This document shows, piece after piece, positions 1-9,370 of a stretch of DNA of 64,000 nucleotides. Origin of the DNA: Streptomyces sp. NBC_01689. Its GTDB lineage: Bacteria; Actinomycetota; Actinomycetes; Streptomycetales; Streptomycetaceae. Position 1 is the first letter of the stretch, and each line of letters opens with the position of its first letter. The stretch spans positions 4,340,001-4,404,000 of the forward strand of contig NZ_CP109592.1 of the NCBI RefSeq assembly GCF_036250675.1, in the 5' to 3' direction. Position numbers and translations under genes: made by a program. The notes under the pieces are model-generated. The model saw only the letters and a program-made list of their open reading frames with translations, made no database searches and was not told the DNA's origin.

Positions 1-607
1 CGGGGCCGGTCCGGGCGCCGGACATCCGCTCGGGCGCGGTGTACTCGGGCGAGCCGACGAAGGAACCGCTCTCGGTGAGGGTGGTCGCCCCCGCGACCTG
101 GGCGATGCCGAAGTCGGTGAGGACGACCCGGTCGGTGCCCGCCTCCATCAGGACGTTCGCGGGCTTGAGGTCACGGTGCAGGATGCCCGCGTCGTGCGCG
201 CGGCGCAGCGCGCCGAGGAGGGCGATGCCGATCCGGGCGGCCTCCCTCGCGTCGACCGGGCCGTCCGCCGAGATCCGTTCGGCGAGCGAGCCGCCGTCGA
301 TCAACTCCATGACGATGTAGGGGCGTTCGGCCTCCTCCACCACGTCGTGCACGACGATGATGTGCGGGTGGTGGAGCTGGGCGACCGCGCGGGCCTCGCG
401 CAGGGTGCGATCGCGTTGCTGCAGGGCCTCCTGGGCGGAGAGCGAGTCGTCGAGGGGAAGTTCCTTCACCGCGACCTGCCGGTTGAGCAGTTGGTCGGTG
501 GCCCGCCAGACGACGCCCATGCCGCCCCGCCCGATCCTGGCCTCCAGCCGGTAACGGCCGGCGATCACGCGGACGTTCTCCCCCTGGGTCCCCATACGCC
601 CCATCAT
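1..607 (-). CDS. Hanks-type Ser/Thr protein kinase, partial (C-terminus beyond left edge)
   Basis: The N-terminal ~202 residues of a eukaryotic-like Ser/Thr kinase are visible; the rest lies outside the window. The glycine loop IGRGGMG (about residues 25–31), the VAVKEL lysine (K48), the HRDLKPANV catalytic loop (144–152) and LTDFGIAQV (163–171) are all intact, so this is expected to be an active kinase that phosphorylates Ser/Thr on cytoplasmic targets. The visible part ends in the activation segment and APE-like motif. Three in-frame ATGs (607, 604, 595) could start it. None has a strong well-spaced ribosome site and the kinase fold begins soon after all three, so the start is uncertain by four residues. 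It is the first of four neighbouring kinase genes on this strand. Confidence 0.9.
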   Translation of the reverse strand, partial: MMGRMGTQGENVRVIAGRYRLEARIGRGGMGVVWRATDQLLNRQVAVKELPLDDSLSAQEALQQRDRTLREARAVAQLHHPHIIVVHDVVEEAERPYIVMELIDGGSLAERISADGPVDAREAARIGIALLGALRRAHDAGILHRDLKPANVLMEAGTDRVVLTDFGIAQVAGATTLTESGSFVGSPEYTAPERMSGARTGP

Positions 608-679
608 GCCGCACCGGATGGACGCCCTCCGTGACGGCGACCGGCCGACTTCGCCCCCGTGGCCGGGGATCACCCGCGC

Positions 680-2335
680 TCACCGCTCCTGGAAACTCCG
701 CAGGATCGAGTCGAACTGCTTGCCGGTGGTGGCCCACTCGTCGGCCGGCGAGGCCTCGTAGAGGGCGTACTCGGTGCCGTCACCGGTCATGTAACCGACG
801 TCGATCGCGCGGTAGGGCCCCGGGAAGTAGTGCGGGGGGTCCTTGGCCAGCGCGTTCCACGTGTACTCCCAGCGGACGCCCGGCTGGTCGCGGAAGAGCT
901 CTTCCTTGAGGCTCAGCCGCTGGTAGTCCTGCAGCCGCCCCGAGATCGTGTGGTCCAGGCCGCTCATGTGGTCGTACGAGGTGCTGAAGTCCGGCGCGGT
1001 GTCGACGGCGACCCGCACCAGGTGCTTGCCCTTGTCGGGCGAGTAGTCGACCTGCCGGAGGCCGTCCTTGTCGATGGAGACGGACCGCGTCCACCCCTCG
1101 GGCAGGGAGACGCTGAAGCCGAACGGGTCGTGGATCCGCTCCCAGCCGGCGGGAACCCCCGTCCGACCGTCCTTGTCACCCGGTGTGGCACCGGCCCCGG
1201 AACTGGCGCTCGGAGTCGGAGCCGGCGTCGACGGTCCGGAGGCGGAGTCGCCCGGACCGCCCGTGCCGAAGTGCTGGAGCGCGACCGCGCCACCGCCGCC
1301 GACGACCGCCGCGAGGGCGACGACCAGGGCGACCGTGCGCAGCCGGTGCCGCTTCGGCGGCGGGGTCGCGGTCCCGTTCGCCGCCGCCTGATACGAGGTG
1401 GTGGTGCCCGTGTGCGCGCGGGTCCCGGTGCCGGTCCCCGTCACTGTGGTGTCGTGTTCCACCCGTCCCGCCACCGCGTGCGCCCGCGTCGCGTCCGACA
1501 GTCGTCCCGCCGCCGCCTCGGCGAGCATCTCCTCGGCCTGCGCCGCGCTGGGCCGCTCGGCCGGATCCTTGCGCAGCAGCGCGGCGAGTACGGGCCCGAG
1601 CGCCCCCGAGTTGACCGGTTCGGCGGGTTCCTCCTCGACGACGGCCTGCATGGTGCCGATGGGCGAGGTGCGGCGGAACGGCGACCTGCCCTCCACCGCC
1701 GTGTACAGCGTGGCGCCGAGTGCCCACAGATCGGACGCCGGGCCCGGGTCGTGGCCGCGCACCCGCTCCGGGGCGAGGTAGTCGACCGAGCCGACGATCT
1801 CACCGGTGCGGGTGATGGTCGTGTCGCCCTCGACCTGCGCGATCCCGAAGTCCGTGAGCAGCACCCGCCGGTCGGAGGAGAGCAGGACGTTGCCCGGCTT
1901 CACGTCCCGGTGCAGCACCCCGGCCGTGTGCGCGGCGCGCAGCGCGCGCAGCACCCACAGACCTATCCGCGCCGCCTCGGCCGGTTCGATCCGCCCCTGC
2001 TCGTTGACCGCGTCGGCCAGCGAGTTGCCCTCGACCAGCTCCATGACTATCCACGGCCGGTTGTCGTGGTCCAGCACGTCGTGAACGGTCACGACGGCCG
2101 AGTGGTTGATCCGGGCCGCGGCCCGCGCCTCCGCGTGGGTACGGGCCAGGAGCACGGCCCGGTCGCTCTCCGTGACGTACAGCGCGGCCGTCAGTTCCTT
2201 GACCGCGACCGCGCGGTGCAACACCTCGTCGTGCGCGCGCCACACGCGGCCCATGCCACCGCTGCCGATGGATTCGACAAGTCGGTAGCGGCCCGCGAGG
2301 AGCAGGCCCTGCATCTGATTCACGTTTCCCCGCAA
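680..2335 (-). CDS. Transmembrane Ser/Thr protein kinase
   Basis: A 551-residue PknB-type receptor kinase. The cytoplasmic kinase domain covers about residues 14–275, with loop GSGGMG, K46 in VAVKEL, HRDVKPGNV (142–150), LTDFGIAQ (160–167) and APERVRG. A Thr/Gly-rich juxtamembrane linker precedes one transmembrane helix at about 333–353. The remaining ~200 residues should be extracellular: a Pro/Ser/Thr-rich spacer, then a globular domain starting near GFSVSLPEGW that resembles the tails of the two kinases upstream at 2482 and 6107. All key catalytic residues are present. A second in-frame ATG at 2314 (MQGLLLAGRY) is a possible alternative start. The gene lies 72 bp from the truncated kinase and is probably co-expressed with it. 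Confidence 0.93.
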   Translation of the reverse strand: MRGNVNQMQGLLLAGRYRLVESIGSGGMGRVWRAHDEVLHRAVAVKELTAALYVTESDRAVLLARTHAEARAAARINHSAVVTVHDVLDHDNRPWIVMELVEGNSLADAVNEQGRIEPAEAARIGLWVLRALRAAHTAGVLHRDVKPGNVLLSSDRRVLLTDFGIAQVEGDTTITRTGEIVGSVDYLAPERVRGHDPGPASDLWALGATLYTAVEGRSPFRRTSPIGTMQAVVEEEPAEPVNSGALGPVLAALLRKDPAERPSAAQAEEMLAEAAAGRLSDATRAHAVAGRVEHDTTVTGTGTGTRAHTGTTTSYQAAANGTATPPPKRHRLRTVALVVALAAVVGGGGAVALQHFGTGGPGDSASGPSTPAPTPSASSGAGATPGDKDGRTGVPAGWERIHDPFGFSVSLPEGWTRSVSIDKDGLRQVDYSPDKGKHLVRVAVDTAPDFSTSYDHMSGLDHTISGRLQDYQRLSLKEELFRDQPGVRWEYTWNALAKDPPHYFPGPYRAIDVGYMTGDGTEYALYEASPADEWATTGKQFDSILRSFQER

Positions 2336-2481
2336 TGGTCTTGACAGGGTCAGACTAAAGAGCGGTTACGTCGCAGGGAACCGGCGGGGTCGTTCGGAGA
2401 CCGCACTGTGACGGTTCTCCCTTCCTGGTACGGAGGGCAACCTTTCCGCGCCCGGCGTCGTGGAGGCGTCGGACGGCGGGC

Positions 2482-5400
2482 TCAGCCGGTGACCCGGTAG
2501 GTCGCCGACGCCTGTTCGTACAGCCGGGTCACCTCGTCCGTCTCGGCCTCCGGGCCGCGCACCTGGACGATGTGGTAGCGCCCGCCCTGGACGACGACGA
2601 GGTTGCGGACGTACAGCTCCTGCCCCGCCGAGGTCTGCCAGGTGAACTGCCCCTCGGCCATGGTCCGTCCACCGACGTCGATCCGCCGCATGCCGCTGGA
2701 CGTCGCCCACGTCGAGTCGCGGAACGGCTGCAACTCGCTCTCCCGCTCCCGCTGGTAGGTCAGCGGATCGCTGCCGTAGGTCGCGGTGCTGTCCCGGCCG
2801 GGTACGACGATGAGCTCGAAGTCGCCGTGGGAGTAGACGACCTGACCGCGCCCGTTCTTGGGCGAGCGGTCCCAGCCGTTCGCCACCGCGACCTGGAAGC
2901 CGGCGGAGTCCTTGCGCAGGGTGAAGCCCGACGGGACACCGGGGGCGTTGCTCCCGGACTCCGGCGAACCAGGCTTCTCCGAAGGGCTCTTGTCGCCGCC
3001 CGGAGAGGTCTGGTCGGGCCGCGGTTCGCTGCTCGCGCTTCCGTCGGCGCCCGCGGAGTTCTGCGGTGCGGGGCTCACCTGTCCGGCGGAGTCGGCCGGA
3101 CCACCGTCGGAACCGTTCGCCCGGTCGTTCTTCGGCATGAAGACCATCGCGTAGGCGACCGCCGCGACCAGCAGGAGCAGGACCAGGAGGACCAGGTTGC
3201 GCCCGAGCCGTCGGGGCTTGTCCCGCACGGACCGTCCCGCCGGGCGGGCGGGGCGGTCGCTCCTGGCCCGTTTGTGACGGGCGTGCGGGCTGGTCGCGGG
3301 CAGCCCGGCGCGGCGCCGGCGGACGAGTTCGCCCCTCCTGCGCACGATCGGGAGCCTGCTCGGGTCGACCGGGGGCGCCGAGACGACGTGCGCGCCCGCC
3401 TCGGGCTCGGGCGCGGACCGCACCAGCGAGCGCAGCCAGCCGCGCAGTTCCTCGAAGTCGAGCCGCTCCGTGGGGTCCTGACGCAGCAGCGACTCCACCA
3501 CGGGCCGCAGGGGTCCGCACTCCTCCGCGTACGCGGGCGGTTCGGCGCAGACCAGTTGCACCAGTTCGGCGGTGCTCTCCTCCGGGTAGGGGGCGTGCCC
3601 CTGTACCGCCCGGAAGAGGAGGGCGCCGAGCGCCCACAGGTCGGTCGCGGGGCCGATCGGCGCCGCCAGCTGCCAGTTCTCGTGCACCGGGCCGGCCTGC
3701 TCCGGCGCCCAGCGCTCGGTCACCGGACCGACGACCGCCATCCGCGCCTGCCGGGCCCGCTCCGCGGCGAGCGCCGTGGCGGGACCGCGGCGCGGCGGCG
3801 CACCGGCGACGAGTTCGTCCCAACGGCCCTTCGGCGGAACGGGAACGGCGGACTGCTGCCGCCCCCGCACGAGGGTGGCCGGGTCGGCGCCGGGAAGCTC
3901 CGGGACGATCCGGCCGTGCCCGGCGCCGCCGCCGGGGAGTGCCGTACGCGCGGGGCCGGTGCCGTCGCCGGAGCGGAAGCCTCGGCCGAAGTCCTGGCCG
4001 GTGTCGCGACCGGTGTCGCGACCGGTCTCCCGGCCGGCGCCCTGGCCCGTGCCGTCGCCGTATCCGTAGCCGTAGTCGTATCCGCCAGTGGCGCCGGGCT
4101 CGACGCCCTGCCCGGGGCCGTGGCCCGCGCCCCGGCCCGCCGTGTACGCGTCTCCGCGGCCGGTGCCGTGTCCGGGGCCCGGGCCGAGGCCGACACCCTG
4201 GTCCGCGCTGTGACCGGCCTCCTGGCCGAAGCCCTGGCCGGGAACCTGTCCCGCGTGGTGGCCGGTGCCCTCACCGGCACCCTGGCCGAAGCCGGGGCCC
4301 GCGTGGGTGCCCACGCCTCGACCCGTGTCGGGGCCGGTGCCGTGGCCGGTGTCGTGCTCGCTTCCCCGGCCTTCACCCTGACCGAAACCCTGGCCCTCGC
4401 CGAGACCCTCGCCCGTACCCCGGCCGAAGCCCTGCCCCGTGTCCCGGCCGAATCCCTGACCCGTGTCCCGGCCGGGGACCTGGCCAGGGACCTGGCCGAA
4501 GGCCCGAGCCGTCCGGTCCGCTTGCCTGCCGGTGGTGTGGTCGGCGTCCTGGCCCGGACCCGGGGCGGTGCCCTGGCCGTCGGGGCCCCCCGTGCCGGGG
4601 CGGGGCTGCGCACCGTGCCAGGCCCTGGTGTGCGCCACTCCGTACGGGTCGGCGATCTGACCGGGCGGCGGGGTCTCCGGCCGCTGCTCCACGATGTGTC
4701 CGGACGCCTGGGCGGGCGGAGCCGCGGCGTCGGCCGGCGGGGCCGGGCGGGGTGCGGGCAGGGCGGCGGGGGCACCCCGCTGCTGTTCGTGCACACGGGC
4801 CGCGGCGCGCGCTCCGGCGCGGTACGCGGCGATGGCTCCGGCCCGCGCCGCCCGCGCGTCGCCCCCGGCCTCGATCGCCCTGCGGGCCAGGGCCGCGCTG
4901 CCCGCCGCGGGCGCCTCTCCGACGGGCGTGCCGTTCTCCGCACGTGCCTCGATCGCGGCCCGCCGCGCGGCCTCCGCGTCGATTCCCTGAGCACCGGCGA
5001 CCACGGCACCGAACGTGCCCCCGGGACTCGTGGCCCCCGGAACTCCGGAACCGCTCACGCCCCGCGAGGCTGCCCCGCCCGGCGAACCGGCGTTGCGCAC
5101 CTGCTCGGTGCCGCCGCCCTCACTCCCGGGAGCGCCCGGACCCCGGGGGATCTGCGGGACCTGCGACACCTGGGAGACCTGCGACACCTGGGGGACCCGC
5201 GTCCCCGCCCGGCCCGGGGCTCCTGTCGCTCCGGGTGCCCCCGGTCCTCCCGGCGCGCCCTCCACACCCTCCGGACCGTCGAAGTCCCTTACCGGCACCG
5301 GGTCGTACCCGCACAGCGCCTCCTCGGCGGCTCCGGCCGCCAGCCCGGTCAGCATCACCCGGCCGTCGTCGCAGACGAGCACCGTGCGCGCGGTGATGTT

Positions 5401-5901
5401 GCGGTGCACCCACCCGTGCGCGTGCAGCACCCGCAGCGCGGTGAGGACGTCCGCGGCGACCTCGGCGGCGCGGTAGGGGCTCAGCGGTTTCTCGGCGAGC
5501 AGCGCTGCCAGCGGCCGCGCGGGCACCAGTTCGCTCACTATCCACAGCGAGCCGCCTTCGGCGAACACGTCGAAGACCTGGTCGAGTCGGGGATGGTCGG
5601 GGATCTGGGCGGCGGCCTGCGCGGCCTCGATCGCCCGCCGCACCGCCGGTTCGGCCGGCCGCCGCGTGGTGCGCGCGGAGGGGCGGCGCACCCCGCCGTC
5701 CCGTGCCACGAACCCCTCGGGCAGCCCGTCCGCGTCGAGGACCTCGGCCTCGACGATCTCCGGCAACGGCACCTGGCGGACCAGGACTTCCTGCCCGCTG
5801 TACGTGTCGAACGCGCGGCTCTCGGCGAACTCGTACTCGTCGGACGGCGGCAGCGGCAGGCGATAGCGGTCGGCCAGTACCCGACCCGCGTACTCGTCCA
5901 C
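2482..5901 (-). CDS. Giant kinase-like membrane protein, probable pseudokinase with low-complexity insert
   Basis: An 1139-residue protein with a split kinase fold. The N-lobe and catalytic-loop region lie at about 1–195 and the C-lobe (ATDLWALGALLF onward) at about 752–825; a Gly/Gln/Thr/Pro-rich insert of about 530 residues separates them. Catalytic signatures are lost. The ATP-site lysine is R42 (VLVRQV), HRD is HRN (166–168), DFG is replaced by TGL (185–187), and no glycine loop is visible. A basic stretch, one transmembrane helix (about 902–921) and an extracellular Pro/Ser spacer with a globular tail starting GFQVAVANGW follow. I chose the GTG at 5901 because GGGGGAGG sits just upstream; an in-frame start at 6000 would add 33 residues unlike a kinase N-terminus. 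It probably acts as a scaffold or regulator of neighbouring kinases (inference). Confidence 0.88.
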   Translation of the reverse strand: MDEYAGRVLADRYRLPLPPSDEYEFAESRAFDTYSGQEVLVRQVPLPEIVEAEVLDADGLPEGFVARDGGVRRPSARTTRRPAEPAVRRAIEAAQAAAQIPDHPRLDQVFDVFAEGGSLWIVSELVPARPLAALLAEKPLSPYRAAEVAADVLTALRVLHAHGWVHRNITARTVLVCDDGRVMLTGLAAGAAEEALCGYDPVPVRDFDGPEGVEGAPGGPGAPGATGAPGRAGTRVPQVSQVSQVSQVPQIPRGPGAPGSEGGGTEQVRNAGSPGGAASRGVSGSGVPGATSPGGTFGAVVAGAQGIDAEAARRAAIEARAENGTPVGEAPAAGSAALARRAIEAGGDARAARAGAIAAYRAGARAAARVHEQQRGAPAALPAPRPAPPADAAAPPAQASGHIVEQRPETPPPGQIADPYGVAHTRAWHGAQPRPGTGGPDGQGTAPGPGQDADHTTGRQADRTARAFGQVPGQVPGRDTGQGFGRDTGQGFGRGTGEGLGEGQGFGQGEGRGSEHDTGHGTGPDTGRGVGTHAGPGFGQGAGEGTGHHAGQVPGQGFGQEAGHSADQGVGLGPGPGHGTGRGDAYTAGRGAGHGPGQGVEPGATGGYDYGYGYGDGTGQGAGRETGRDTGRDTGQDFGRGFRSGDGTGPARTALPGGGAGHGRIVPELPGADPATLVRGRQQSAVPVPPKGRWDELVAGAPPRRGPATALAAERARQARMAVVGPVTERWAPEQAGPVHENWQLAAPIGPATDLWALGALLFRAVQGHAPYPEESTAELVQLVCAEPPAYAEECGPLRPVVESLLRQDPTERLDFEELRGWLRSLVRSAPEPEAGAHVVSAPPVDPSRLPIVRRRGELVRRRRAGLPATSPHARHKRARSDRPARPAGRSVRDKPRRLGRNLVLLVLLLLVAAVAYAMVFMPKNDRANGSDGGPADSAGQVSPAPQNSAGADGSASSEPRPDQTSPGGDKSPSEKPGSPESGSNAPGVPSGFTLRKDSAGFQVAVANGWDRSPKNGRGQVVYSHGDFELIVVPGRDSTATYGSDPLTYQRERESELQPFRDSTWATSSGMRRIDVGGRTMAEGQFTWQTSAGQELYVRNLVVVQGGRYHIVQVRGPEAETDEVTRLYEQASATYRVTG
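3980..4500. repeat. Degenerate coding repeats (GxGQ/DTG) in the pseudokinase insert
   Basis: This stretch encodes about residues 468–640 of the pseudokinase. It is built from loosely repeated units such as GQGFGRDTG, GTGP and GAGHG, giving DNA-level repetition of short GC-rich words on both strands. A second short array nearby (about 5150–5193) encodes a repeated QVS/QVP tripeptide. Such tracts are prone to slippage and length variation between strains. They are protein-coding low complexity and not a CRISPR array, since there are no regular spacers. Confidence 0.7.
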
Positions 5902-6106
5902 GATGCCTCCCCCGGCCGCCCGGTGGTCAATTCCGTTCGCCTTGCGTCCCGTTACGGCTTGGTACGGTCCGCAACCACTCACGATACGTGCCGGAGGCAA
6001 CCCGCAATGTGAGGATGCGAGATGTCACCAGCCCGTGACCGAGCCCTACATCAGACACCCCGGGCGAACCGGCCCGAACCTCACGACCCGGGCCCGGACC
6101 CGCGTC

Positions 6107-8374
6107 TCACGACTTCGGCTGGAACGTCTTCGTCAGCGTCTGCCAGGTGTCCTTGCGCAGCTCGCTGTCCCAGGCGGAGGCCTTCGCCGTGTACATCAAC
6201 GCATACCCCTGATGGGAGTTGACAACGAATCCGCGGTCGATCGACCGGTACGTCGTGCCCCCGTCCTGGTAGGTGAACTCCCAGTCGGCGGTGTTCCAGC
6301 CGCGGTAGTCCACCTTCTCTATGCGGATCTTCTGGTACTGCGGCCGTACCATTCCCCGCTCCTGGTTCCGCCAGTCGGCCACCGGGTCGTCCTTGGGCGT
6401 CGAGGTCCAGCCCACGAGGAGCTTCTGCCCGTCGGGACCGGTGAAACGCGCACCCGCGCTGTCCGTGGACCGGTAGGACCACCCCTTGGGCAGCCCGATC
6501 GAGAAGCCCTGGGCCCCGTGGTAGGTCGACACGGCGGTGGACCCCGCGGAACCGGACTCCTTGCCGCCGCCGCCCGTACCGCCCTTGTCGTCCGAGTTGC
6601 TCCCGTCGCCCGAGGCGTCCGCGCTGGGCGTGGTGCCCGAGGCGCCGCTCCCGTCCGTCCCGGAGGAGCCGTCCTTCTTGTCGTCGCTGTCGGTGTGCTC
6701 GCCCTTGCTCGCGTCCTTGCCGCCACCGCCCGCGTTCGCCCCGCTGGAGGCGCTCGCCTTGGTGTCGCCGCTCTTGCCGCCCTTCGCGCCGCTGCCGTCA
6801 CCGCCGCCGAGGGTGAGGGCCAGAACCGTCCCGACCACGACGAGCGCCAGGACCACCGCGATGATGATCAGGGTTCGCCGCGGCACCACATCGGTGAGCG
6901 GCGCCCTCGGTGCGGGCCGCGGGGGCCGCTCGGGCGCCACGGGCCAGCCGGAACCCTGGGAACTCCCCGAGCCCGAACCGCTCGTGCCGGCCGTGCCCGT
7001 CACCCGCGTCGCGTCCGCCGGACCGGCCGTGTCCTTCGTACCGGTCCCGCCGACGGGACCGGAGTTCAGCCCCACCGCCACGCCGTCGCGGGCGCCCGCC
7101 TTGCGGGAGACGTCCGCCGCTCCGGTGCGCGGGCCCGGTGCGACCGCGCCCGACGTGCCCGCACCGGCGGTCCCGGTCCTGCCGTCCGCGGACTTCGACG
7201 GCGTCGCGCCCGCCGACACCGGCGGAGCCGCCGGCCGGGGAACCGTCGGGGACTCGGCGGCCGTGCCCGCCGCGCCCTCGGTGCTCGCCGCGCCCGTGCC
7301 CGCCGTACCGGTGGACTTGGAGCGCGCCGTCGCCGCGGCGGTGGCCGCGCCGGCCGCCGAGGCGGCCTTGCGCACCGAACGCAGCGCGCCACGGAACCGC
7401 TCGCCGGCCTCCTCGCCCCGCCTGCCGCCGGAACTCCCCTTGCCCGACTCGTCGTCCGGCAGCGGCGGCAGTGACACGACCTTCGTCGCGTCCACCGGCT
7501 CCGGAACGGCCGGCCGCGGTTCGGGGGCGCGGATCACCTCGTTGAGCATCGCCCGCGCACGCTCGTTGTCGAGCCGCTGCTCGGGGTCCTTGGCGAGCAG
7601 CCCGTAGATCACGCTCTCCAGCGGACCCGCGTTCTTCGGCTGCTCCACGGGCTCGGTCATGACCGCCGTGAGCGTCGCGATCGCGGAGCCCCTGTCGTAC
7701 GGAGGGACGCCCTCCACCGACGCGTACAGCAGCCCGCCCAGCGACCACAGGTCGGCCGCGGGCCCGGGCTTGTGGCCGCGCGCCCGCTCGGGGGAGATGT
7801 AGGAGGGCGCGCCCACGAGCATGCCGGTCGACGTGATCGACGGGTCGCCCTCCACCTGGGCGATGCCGAAGTCGGTCAGCACGACCCGGCCGTCGTCGGA
7901 GATCAGCACGTTCGACGGCTTCACGTCGCGGTGCAGGATGCCCTCGCGATGCGCCGACCGCAGCACGTCGAGTATCGCGAGCCCCACCTCCGCGGCGCGC
8001 TTGGGTGTGAGGAGGCCGTCCTCACGGATGACCTCGGCGAGCGACTTGCCCTCGACGAGTTCCATCACGATCCACGGTCTGTTGTCCTCGTCGACCACGT
8101 CGAAGACCGTCACCGCGCCGTTGTTGCGAATGCGCGCGATCGCCTTGGCCTCACGCAGGGTGCGCGTGATCAGCCGCCGCTTCTCGTCCTCGTCGATGCT
8201 CGACGGGAACCTCAGCTCCTTGACGGCGACCGTGCGGCCCAGCGTTTCGTCCTGGGCCCGCCAGACCGTGCCCATGCCGCCGCGGCCGAGAACATCCCCC
8301 AGCCGGTACCGCCCGGCGAGGAGACGTTCGCTCTTGTCCTGACGGGATGCTCCCGCCCGCTCCGCCTCCGACAT
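6107..8374 (-). CDS. Transmembrane Ser/Thr protein kinase
   Basis: A 755-residue receptor-type kinase with intact machinery: GRGGMG (30–35), K52 in VAVKEL, HRDVKPSNV (148–156), LTDFGIAQ (166–173) and SPERARG. The kinase domain (about 20–280) is followed by a ~210-residue Ala/Gly/Thr/Pro-rich linker, one transmembrane helix (about 501–522), an acidic Gly/Ser/Asp/Lys-rich extracellular spacer and a tail domain beginning GFSIGLPKGW. The ATG at 8374 is chosen because GAGGGG lies four bases upstream; an in-frame ATG at 8386 has a poorer site. It is the first gene of the minus-strand kinase row. The 205 bp to the next gene could hold a second promoter, so one transcript is not assured. Confidence 0.93.
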   Translation of the reverse strand: MSEAERAGASRQDKSERLLAGRYRLGDVLGRGGMGTVWRAQDETLGRTVAVKELRFPSSIDEDEKRRLITRTLREAKAIARIRNNGAVTVFDVVDEDNRPWIVMELVEGKSLAEVIREDGLLTPKRAAEVGLAILDVLRSAHREGILHRDVKPSNVLISDDGRVVLTDFGIAQVEGDPSITSTGMLVGAPSYISPERARGHKPGPAADLWSLGGLLYASVEGVPPYDRGSAIATLTAVMTEPVEQPKNAGPLESVIYGLLAKDPEQRLDNERARAMLNEVIRAPEPRPAVPEPVDATKVVSLPPLPDDESGKGSSGGRRGEEAGERFRGALRSVRKAASAAGAATAAATARSKSTGTAGTGAASTEGAAGTAAESPTVPRPAAPPVSAGATPSKSADGRTGTAGAGTSGAVAPGPRTGAADVSRKAGARDGVAVGLNSGPVGGTGTKDTAGPADATRVTGTAGTSGSGSGSSQGSGWPVAPERPPRPAPRAPLTDVVPRRTLIIIAVVLALVVVGTVLALTLGGGDGSGAKGGKSGDTKASASSGANAGGGGKDASKGEHTDSDDKKDGSSGTDGSGASGTTPSADASGDGSNSDDKGGTGGGGKESGSAGSTAVSTYHGAQGFSIGLPKGWSYRSTDSAGARFTGPDGQKLLVGWTSTPKDDPVADWRNQERGMVRPQYQKIRIEKVDYRGWNTADWEFTYQDGGTTYRSIDRGFVVNSHQGYALMYTAKASAWDSELRKDTWQTLTKTFQPKS

Positions 8375-9370
8375 GCGTCCCCTCATGCAACCCGCCCTGA
8401 CAGAGCCTTCATTGTCCCTCACCCGACAAGCGCTCAGCGCCCAGGGTGCCCCTCGGAAGGGGTCCCCCCGGTGCCGGGCCCGTGGCGTCCCGCATGGTGG
8501 ACGGCGAGAAAGAAGGACCGCCGATGCCACCGCGCCGGACACCTCGGACACTCCTGGTCATACCACTGTCCCCGACACTCGCGGTACCGGGCCAGGCCGC
8601 CCTTTCCGGCCCGAACTCGCCCCTCCTTCCCCCTTCTTCCCACCGCGCCCAGCGGGTTCCTCCGCTCTCACATCACCCCGACCGGGGCCCCGGGGACCCT
8701 CCCGCCGTCCGCGCGGACAAGCTCGCCGTCGCCCGCTCCCCCCGAAGCCCTAGACCGCGCGAGCCTTCGGGCGCCGACACCGACCCCTTCGCCCCCCTCT
8801 CGTCTCCCCCGTCTCCTCCGTCTGTCCCGTCTCTCCCGCCTGTCGCGTCCCCACAGTCCCCGCCGCGCCCGTCGGACCGTCAAACTCCGCCTCCCGGACC
8901 ACCCGTGACGCCCTCGGCCGTCCCATGACCCGGGGCGGAGCCCCGGCCGCGGACCCTGCCGTCCTCCGACGGGACGGGCCCATGCTCCGCCGCCGGACGG
9001 GACGTCACCCGCGCCGGCCACTTCCACGCGGGCGGCGTCACCACGTCGCCCGTCGCGACCGTGGTGCCCCGACCGGCCGCCGGACACCCACTGTCGCGGT
9101 CCGACCCGGTGGACACCCATCCCGAGGAGGGACGACGGCCGCGTCCTCGGCGGCCGTGCGCGCACCACCACCGCCGACCGACGCGACGTCCTCGCCCGCG
9201 CGCGAGCCCGGGCGAGATCGCCGGTCCCGGCCCGGAATCCGCCCTGCCCTCGGCCGAGTTCCACACCCGCACCCGCACCCGCACCCGCACCCGCACCCGC
9301 AGAACGGACGGGATCCGAGCAGATATCCCGGATCAATACACCCGTTCGAGTGATGCCGCCGGAGCCGAGG
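8375..9370. other. Long intergenic region between glpD and the kinase row, no gene supported
   Basis: About 1 kb without a convincing gene. All open frames here are Arg/Pro-rich and lack domain signatures and good ribosome sites. The right part carries a six-copy hexamer array (9265–9300). The left end must contain the promoter of the kinase gene starting at 8374, but I see no confident -35/-10 pair. It also holds the 3' flank of glpD. Confidence 0.6.
9265..9300. repeat. Tandem hexamer repeat, (acccgc)x6
   Basis: Six perfect consecutive copies of acccgc on the plus strand lie about 65 bp downstream of the glpD stop codon. It reads as a simple sequence repeat likely to vary in copy number. 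No coding role is apparent. Confidence 0.9.

Noticed and set aside
3980..4500. Possible CRISPR-like repeat array
   Set aside because: Repeats are coding, irregular in length and without unique spacers; no cas genes are present.
2572..6012. An 1146-codon open frame antisense to the pseudokinase, and similar long antisense frames across the window
   Set aside because: High GC content gives long stop-free frames opposite real genes. The encoded protein is Arg/Gly/Ala-rich, lacks domains, and the minus-strand frame has a clear kinase-like protein.
8434..9353. Several 60–220 residue frames in the glpD–kinase gap
   Set aside because: Both strands give overlapping Pro/Arg-rich frames with no ribosome sites or families.
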